DNA of 64,000 nucleotides. Origin: Roseovarius sp. THAF9 (GTDB lineage: Bacteria; Pseudomonadota; Alphaproteobacteria; Rhodobacterales; Rhodobacteraceae). The position numbers and the translations under genes were made by a program. Numbering within the stretch: the stretch's first letter is position 1; every line of letters begins with the position of its first letter. The notes under the pieces were generated by a model. The model worked only from the letters and a program-made list of their open reading frames with translations, made no database searches and had not been told where the DNA came from. This document shows positions 57,766-64,000 of this stretch, one piece after another. The stretch is taken from contig NZ_CP045404.1 of NCBI RefSeq assembly GCF_009363715.1, positions 712,001 to 776,000 on the forward strand, read 5' to 3'.

Positions 57766-58998
57766 ATGCAAAAGCTGTTGCTGATTTGTCTTCTGAGCTT
57801 GACGATGCTGGTCGCTCCGGGCGCGCAGGCGCAGGAGGCCGGCGAGTTGACCGCGCCCGAGGCCGCGCAGACCGACCGTTCCGCCACGGGCGGCGCGCAG
57901 ACGCTGGAAGATATCCTGGCCCGGCAGCGCGGCGAGGAGGTGCCGGACCGCGCACGTGCGGGCGAGGATCCCGACAGCGCGGGCGCCATGGTCGGACAAC
58001 TGGGATCGTTGGGCGGTGCCTCGGATTCCGACGTGTGGAGCGCCCTGCGCTACGGCACCGCAGACGTAACCGTGTCCTCGGGTGGGCCCGAGGCGCGCGT
58101 TCTGGTGCAGGATGGCGGCATGTGGTGGCTGGATTTCCGCCAAGGGCCGCTGATCAAGTATGGCGGCTGGCTGCTCTTGGGGACGATCGCCCTGCTGGCG
58201 CTTTTCTTCGTGATCCGGGGCCGTATCCGTATCGACGGTGAGAAGACCGGCCGCACCGTGACCCGCTTCAAGTTCTTCGAGCGGTTCGCGCATTGGCTGA
58301 TGGGCGGCTCCTTCATCCTGCTGGCGATCACCGGCCTGCTTGTGTTGATGGGGCGCAAGTTCATCATCCCGGCCTTCGGGCACGAGGCCTTCGCGACCGC
58401 CGCCGTGGCCTCGAAGTGGGTTCACAACAATGTCAGCTGGGCCTTCATGCTGGGCCTGATTTTGGCCTTCATCTTTTGGGTCGTGCACAACATCCCGAAC
58501 AAGACCGACCTGAAATGGATCGCCGTTGGCGGCGGCCTGTTCAAGAAAGGCGTCCACCCGCCGGCGAAGAAATTCAACGCGGGTCAAAAACTGATCTTCT
58601 GGTCGGTGATGATCCTCGGCGCGTCGATCTCGGCGTCGGGTCTGTCGTTGCTGTTCCCGTTCGAGTTGCCGATGTTCGCCAAAACCTTCGTCATCCTGAA
58701 TGATATGGGCCTGCCGCAGGCGCTGGGCTTTGGCGCGCTGCCCGAGCAGTTGGCGCCGCATGAAGAGATGCAATACGCACAGTTGTGGCACGCCATCGTC
58801 AGCTTCGTGCTGATGGCCATCGTGATCGCGCATATCTACATCGGCTCGGTCGGGATGGAAGGCGCCTATGACGCGATGGGATCGGGCGAGGTCGAGGAAC
58901 AGTGGGCGCGCGAGCACCACAGCCTTTGGCTGGACGAAGTGAAGCAGCGCGAAGGCGAGCCGAAACCGGCCAACACCGCGACGACGCCCGCCGAATAG
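57766..58998 (+). CDS. Formate dehydrogenase gamma subunit, cytochrome b (FdoI-like)
   Basis: 410 residues. A signal peptide (residues 1-22, ending GAQA) leads to a periplasmic region of about 100 residues, then at least five membrane helices. The cytochrome b556 core starts FKFFERFAHWLMGGSFILLAITGLLVL, and heme-ligand histidines are expected in RFAHW, KWVHNN and AQLWHAIVSF plus VIAHIYIGSVGMEGAYDAM near the end. It anchors the enzyme and delivers electrons to quinone. The extra N-terminal periplasmic stretch is longer than in the E. coli protein. ATG is 4 nt after AAGGAAAA. Confidence 0.94.
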   Translation: MQKLLLICLLSLTMLVAPGAQAQEAGELTAPEAAQTDRSATGGAQTLEDILARQRGEEVPDRARAGEDPDSAGAMVGQLGSLGGASDSDVWSALRYGTADVTVSSGGPEARVLVQDGGMWWLDFRQGPLIKYGGWLLLGTIALLALFFVIRGRIRIDGEKTGRTVTRFKFFERFAHWLMGGSFILLAITGLLVLMGRKFIIPAFGHEAFATAAVASKWVHNNVSWAFMLGLILAFIFWVVHNIPNKTDLKWIAVGGGLFKKGVHPPAKKFNAGQKLIFWSVMILGASISASGLSLLFPFELPMFAKTFVILNDMGLPQALGFGALPEQLAPHEEMQYAQLWHAIVSFVLMAIVIAHIYIGSVGMEGAYDAMGSGEVEEQWAREHHSLWLDEVKQREGEPKPANTATTPAE

Positions 58999-60297
58999 AT
59001 GCGCGCCCTGATGCTGGCATGCGCGGGCCTGCTGGCCGCCGGTGTGCCGGCGGCGGCGCAGGAGTTCACCACGCTGAAAGGGCATGGCGGGCCGGTCATG
59101 GGGATCGACTTGAACCCGGAAACGGGCCAGGTCGCCACGGCCAGCTTTGACAATTCCGTGGGGCTTTGGGAGGGCCGGGAGCCGCGATGGCTGGAAGGGC
59201 ATGACGCGGCGGTGATTACGGTGCGGTTCCTCGATGAACATACGGCAGCTTCGGGCGGCGACGATTTCGACGTGATCTTGTGGTCCTTGCCGGACGGCGC
59301 GGCGACGCGGCTGGAAGGGCACGAGGGCAAGGTCGCCGAGATCGCACTGTCGCCGGATGGCGAAACGCTTGCGACGGCCAGTTGGGACGGTTCGATCGGG
59401 CTCTGGTCGCGCGACAGCGGTGCGGCGCGGTTCCTTAAGGGACACAACGCGTCGGTCAGCGACGTGGCCTTCAGCGCGGACGGCACGCGGCTGTACTCGG
59501 CTTCCGCGGACGGGACGATCCGCCTATGGCAGGTAAATGAACCGGACGGCGCGTCTCGCGTAGTGGTGAATGCCGGCTTTGGCGTGAACCGGCTGATCCT
59601 TGATCCGGACGACCAGTGGCTGGCCTACGGCGCGGTCGATGGCGTGACGCGGGTCGTGCACCCGATGTCGGGTGAGACGATCCGGGACTTCTCGCTCGAC
59701 CGGCGGCCGATCCTGTCGATGGCCTTTCACGATGTTAGCGGGCAGTTGGCCGTTGGCGACGGGCACGGCTTTATCATGATGATCGACACGGAAGCCTGGC
59801 AAATCGTGCGGGATTTCCGCGCCATGCGGCGGGGGCCGGTCTGGGCGCTGGAGTTCTCGCCCGATGGCACGATGATCTACGCGGGCGGGATCGAGGACGT
59901 GGCATTCGGCTGGCCCGTGGCCGACCTTGACGCGTTCGACCCGGCGGGCAGCGACCAGCGCACATTCCTGCGGGACCCCGAGGCTATGCCCAATGGCGAG
60001 CGACAGTTTATGCGCAAGTGCAGCATCTGTCACGCGCTGACCCCGCCGCCCTCGCGGAAGGCGGGGCCGTCGCTGCACGGTCTCTTCGGTCGCAGGGCGG
60101 GCGCGGTGCCGGGGTATCCTTATTCGGAGATCCTCGACGGGTCTGATATCGTCTGGAATGAAGAGACCATAGATGCGCTTTTCGATATCGGCCCGGACCA
60201 CTATATTCCCGGATCGAAGATGCCGATGCAGCGCATCACCGCCGGGCAGGACCGGCAGGATCTGATAGATTACATGCGCGAGGCGACGGGGCCTTGA
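58999..60297 (+). CDS. Secreted WD40 beta-propeller fused to cytochrome c domain
   Basis: 432 residues; the ATG directly abuts the stop of the gamma gene. Residues 1-20 are a signal peptide. Residues about 25-310 form WD40 repeats, seen as GH...V...FSPDG...ATASWDGSIGLW patterns (GHGGPV, GHDAAV, GHEGKV, GHNASV, then weaker ones). Residues 325-432 are a class I cytochrome c with heme site C341-S-I-C-H345 and a probable axial methionine at 408 in GSKMPM. It should sit in the periplasm, perhaps docking on the FDH complex. Whether it accepts electrons, senses redox or aids assembly is unknown. Confidence 0.9.
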   Translation: MRALMLACAGLLAAGVPAAAQEFTTLKGHGGPVMGIDLNPETGQVATASFDNSVGLWEGREPRWLEGHDAAVITVRFLDEHTAASGGDDFDVILWSLPDGAATRLEGHEGKVAEIALSPDGETLATASWDGSIGLWSRDSGAARFLKGHNASVSDVAFSADGTRLYSASADGTIRLWQVNEPDGASRVVVNAGFGVNRLILDPDDQWLAYGAVDGVTRVVHPMSGETIRDFSLDRRPILSMAFHDVSGQLAVGDGHGFIMMIDTEAWQIVRDFRAMRRGPVWALEFSPDGTMIYAGGIEDVAFGWPVADLDAFDPAGSDQRTFLRDPEAMPNGERQFMRKCSICHALTPPPSRKAGPSLHGLFGRRAGAVPGYPYSEILDGSDIVWNEETIDALFDIGPDHYIPGSKMPMQRITAGQDRQDLIDYMREATGP

Positions 60298-60325
60298 GGC
60301 GCGCATTGAAAGGGAGAACGGAGCA

Positions 60326-60457
60326 ATGAAAGCGATGCTTTCCGCCTTTGTCGCCACGGCCATCATCGCCGTGGTCGCGTGGTACGGTCTGCACGAGGCG
60401 GGATTTTCCGCCGGTGAGCAGAATGCCGGGGAGTCGGTTCGACTGGGAGACGAGTAA
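60326..60457 (+). CDS. 43-aa membrane peptide in the FDH operon
   Basis: 43 residues, MKAMLSAFVATAIIAVVAWY then a polar tail GLHEAGFSAGEQNAGESVRLGDE split around residue 20. Start has GGGAG upstream at 4-6 nt; the stop lies 3 nt before the next gene's ATG. One helix (about 3-20) points to a single-pass inner-membrane protein with a periplasmic tail. No family recognised. Its size and place resemble small subunits that stabilise respiratory oxidases, which is only an analogy. Confidence 0.72.
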   Translation: MKAMLSAFVATAIIAVVAWYGLHEAGFSAGEQNAGESVRLGDE

Positions 60458-60460
60458 GGC

Positions 60461-61843
<1,383 letters not shown>

Positions 61844-61864
61844 CCGGATAGGGCGCGGAGCCGG

Positions 61865-63829
61865 TCACGACACGTCGCGATCCTCGGGTAGCCAGACGGT
61901 GAATTCCGCGCCGCCCGCATCGCGGTTGCGCACGGTGATAAGCCCGCCGGATTGGCGTATCAGGGTCTGGCTGACAGAAAGGCCAAGGCCGGTGCCTTCG
62001 CCCGGTTTGGTGGTGTAGAACGGGTCGAACACGGTGTTCAGCCGCTCATTCGCGATACCGGGCCCGGTATCGGCCACCACGAGCGCCGTGCCGGACCGCC
62101 TGTCGCGCCTCTCGGCGCGGATCGACAGCGACAGCTCGCCCGGCCCGTCCATCGCCTGCACCGCGTTGACGACAAGGTTGATGATGACCTGCTGCAACTC
62201 TCCGGGATTGATGCGGACCGGTGGGGCGTCGTCGGCGCGATGGGTGGTGACGGTGACATTGCGACGCGAGATCACGTGATCGACCAGCACGAGGCAGTCG
62301 TCCAGTACGGCGGCGACGTCGACATGCTCTGAAAAGGCGTTGAATTCGCTTGGACGGGCGAATTGAAGCAGCTTGCCGACGATGGCGTTGATCCGGGCGA
62401 TCTGGCGGTCGATCAGGTTGAGTTCGGTCATCAGCGGCTTGGCGTCGTCGCCCAGGGTTTCGCGGATGACGTCAATATTGCCCTGGATCACCGCGACCGG
62501 GTTGTTGATCTCGTGCGCGACACCGGCCGTGATTTCACCAATGGAGGCCAGTTTTTCGCTCATCACGAGCTGCTGGTAGGTGGTTTCGAGCTTTTCGTTG
62601 GCGTCGCGCAGCTCGGCTGTACGGTCTTCGACCCGCGTGTTCAACTCGTCCGCCCAGGAGCGTAGGGCGCGGTCGCGTTCCTGCACCTGGTCGAGCAATT
62701 CGTCGAGATGCGCCGCCACCTGGCCGATTTCGTCGCGCGAGGACACCGCGCCGATGCGCGCGTCGAGCTGGCCGCCCTCGACCCGTTTCATCGTGTGGTT
62801 CATGCGTTCGAGCGGCGAGAAGATGCCGCCTGCCATGCGCAGGAACAACGGGATGGTCAGCAGCAGAACCCCGACGAAGGCCGAGAAGACAAGGATGAAG
62901 GCGCTGCGCTTTTCCGCGACGAAGGGTGCTTCTAGAAAGCCCACGTAGAGCATTCCGACGCGGCGCGAAAAGCTGTCGGTCAGAGGCAGGTAGCCGGAGA
63001 TGTACCAGTCGTTCACCACGAAGGCGCGGTCAAGCCAGGTGCGGCCTTCATTCAGCACCCGGTTGCGCACCACCGCAGAGACGCGGGTGCCGAGCGCGCG
63101 CTCGCCTTCGAAGAGGCGCACGTTGGTTGAGACGCGCACGTCTTCGAGAAACAGGGTCGCGGTGCCTTGGCGCTCGACATCGGCGGCATCGTCTGACTGG
63201 TAGACGAGGGCGTTGATCGTGTCGATGAAACCGAGGTTTCGGTTGAGCAAGATGCCCCCGACCAGAACACCCGAGCCGCCCGCCGCCCGCAGGTCGGTCG
63301 CCGTGTGTACGACCATGCCGCGGTCCTCCACCGTGCGGTCGGTGGGCACTGCGGCCTCGGTCGGGATCAGAGGCAGCCGCGCGCGCGCGGCTAGGGCCGG
63401 ATCTATCCCGGCAAGTTGGTCGTCCGACAGGATGTCGATTTCCGTGGCGCTGCCGCCTTTGAGGGCAGTGGCGATGACCGGCCAGTTTTCGGCGGCGGTC
63501 TGGGCAGGAGAGTCCGGTAGGTAATAGAGAAAATCCAGCCCCAGCGCCCTGCGTTCGGCGTCGAGAAACCCTGCCATGCTGGAGCCGGGGCCGGCCATGG
63601 CCTCGCGGAAACGGGTGGAGCGGGCCAGCGCGGCGACGTCGCCGCCGGTAGTTGCAAGGATCTGGTCAAGATACTGCTCGGCAATGCGCAGATCGCTTTC
63701 GACATTGGCGATCAGCAAGTTGTCGTAGTTGGCGGCCCAGCGACCGACCGCAAGCCACAACAGGAGCGGCAGCAGGACCACCAGCGGCAAGAGTGCCAGG
63801 ATAAGCAGGCGCAGACGAACCGATGTCAT
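61865..63829 (-). CDS. Sensor histidine kinase partnered with the adjacent NtrC-type regulator
   Basis: 654 residues from the ATG at 63829 (MTSVRLRLLILALLPL). An N-terminal helix (about 7-28) and a second near residue 310 enclose a periplasmic sensor domain of about 270 residues that looks Cache-like. A HAMP domain, a coiled coil, and the H-box LASIGEITAGVAHEINNPVA follow. The ATPase domain has N-box QVIINLVVNAVQAM, DTGPGI and GEGTGLGLS. The gene converges with the regulator, 21 bp apart. The pair forms a two-component system, by position and by class. The signal is unknown; formate, oxygen or redox state are guesses. Confidence 0.92.
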   Translation of the reverse strand: MTSVRLRLLILALLPLVVLLPLLLWLAVGRWAANYDNLLIANVESDLRIAEQYLDQILATTGGDVAALARSTRFREAMAGPGSSMAGFLDAERRALGLDFLYYLPDSPAQTAAENWPVIATALKGGSATEIDILSDDQLAGIDPALAARARLPLIPTEAAVPTDRTVEDRGMVVHTATDLRAAGGSGVLVGGILLNRNLGFIDTINALVYQSDDAADVERQGTATLFLEDVRVSTNVRLFEGERALGTRVSAVVRNRVLNEGRTWLDRAFVVNDWYISGYLPLTDSFSRRVGMLYVGFLEAPFVAEKRSAFILVFSAFVGVLLLTIPLFLRMAGGIFSPLERMNHTMKRVEGGQLDARIGAVSSRDEIGQVAAHLDELLDQVQERDRALRSWADELNTRVEDRTAELRDANEKLETTYQQLVMSEKLASIGEITAGVAHEINNPVAVIQGNIDVIRETLGDDAKPLMTELNLIDRQIARINAIVGKLLQFARPSEFNAFSEHVDVAAVLDDCLVLVDHVISRRNVTVTTHRADDAPPVRINPGELQQVIINLVVNAVQAMDGPGELSLSIRAERRDRRSGTALVVADTGPGIANERLNTVFDPFYTTKPGEGTGLGLSVSQTLIRQSGGLITVRNRDAGGAEFTVWLPEDRDVS

Positions 63830-63969
63830 GCCGGGGGTTGGCCCTTTGTCGTTGTGCCAAGACCTTAGGCGAAGGAGGAATGGGCGTCCATTCCGGCGGT
63901 GTGAGGTCAATTGGTTTTGCTGGCGTGACGTACGTGAACCAACTTTGAGACTCCAGTCTGTAACGGCAG

Positions 63970-63998
63970 GGCAAATCTTTTGTCGAAAAAGATTTGCC
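63970..63998. repeat. AT-rich palindrome at the window end
   Basis: Perfect 12-bp arms GGCAAATCTTTT (63970-63981) and AAAAGATTTGCC (63987-63998) with a 5-nt loop. It lies about 140 bp upstream of the histidine kinase start and may be the terminator of a gene beyond the window or an interspersed repeat. The 63830-63969 stretch holds no gene that I can support. Confidence 0.6.
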
Positions 63999-64000
63999 AA

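Overview
The window is a contiguous piece of a GC-rich alphaproteobacterial chromosome. It is most likely from a member of the Rhodobacterales (Roseobacter group): gene order, recurring small DUF families (DUF1467, DUF6356, DUF6455, DUF6494, DUF6505, DUF3305/3306), monomeric isocitrate dehydrogenase and short palindromic intergenic repeats all fit. Assignment to order is inference from gene content; no rRNA or tRNA gene is present. I see no insertion sequence, prophage, integrase or CRISPR array, so this is mostly core chromosome with one large respiratory locus.

Layout. 1-7.8 kb: the tail of a Do-type periplasmic protease, rarA, and a four-gene peptide/opine-type ABC importer (Tat-exported binding protein, two permeases of which the second is enlarged, and a fused double ATPase) closed by a clear terminator. 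7.8-8.2 kb: two tandem genes for paralogous 40-residue membrane proteins. 8.4-16.8 kb: housekeeping genes carB, pabB with an overlapping pabC-like gene, cfa and aspS. 16.9-28.7 kb: a hemerythrin-like protein, a DUF1800/DUF1501 secreted-protein pair, GNAT, an orphan receiver protein, methylmalonyl-CoA epimerase, an Lrp regulator, YitT, icd, a Bcr/CflA transporter, a small K+ channel, and a frameshifted membrane hydrolase. 28.8-45.9 kb: a DsbA-like protein with an acyl-CoA synthetase and a divergent XRE-cupin regulator, an RND adaptor/pump pair, a nitroreductase, a lipoprotein protease, hemolysin III, rimO, AsmA and a GlcD-like FAD dehydrogenase.

46.0-63.8 kb is the distinctive part: a formate dehydrogenase (FDH) locus. 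On the minus strand an operon with 4-nt overlaps carries DUF6494, Mrp/ApbC, a biotin/lipoate-ligase-like protein and DUF6505; a large polyferredoxin is also on this strand. On the plus strand run DUF3305, DUF3306, a TorD-like chaperone, a small Tat-signal protein, the molybdopterin alpha subunit (cysteine form), the four-cluster beta subunit and the cytochrome b gamma subunit. Then come a secreted WD40-cytochrome c fusion, a 43-residue membrane peptide and an NtrC-type response regulator that lacks the GAFTGA loop; a sensor kinase lies convergently behind it. A second secreted chimera fuses a shortened TupA-like (tungstate-binding-like) domain to a c-type heme domain.

Taken together the locus looks like a membrane-bound formate oxidase with its maturation set, two unusual periplasmic cytochromes that could act as electron carriers or metal/redox sensors, and a local two-component system. 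The two cytochrome fusions, the GAFTGA-less regulator and the tandem 40-aa membrane proteins are the parts most worth following up.
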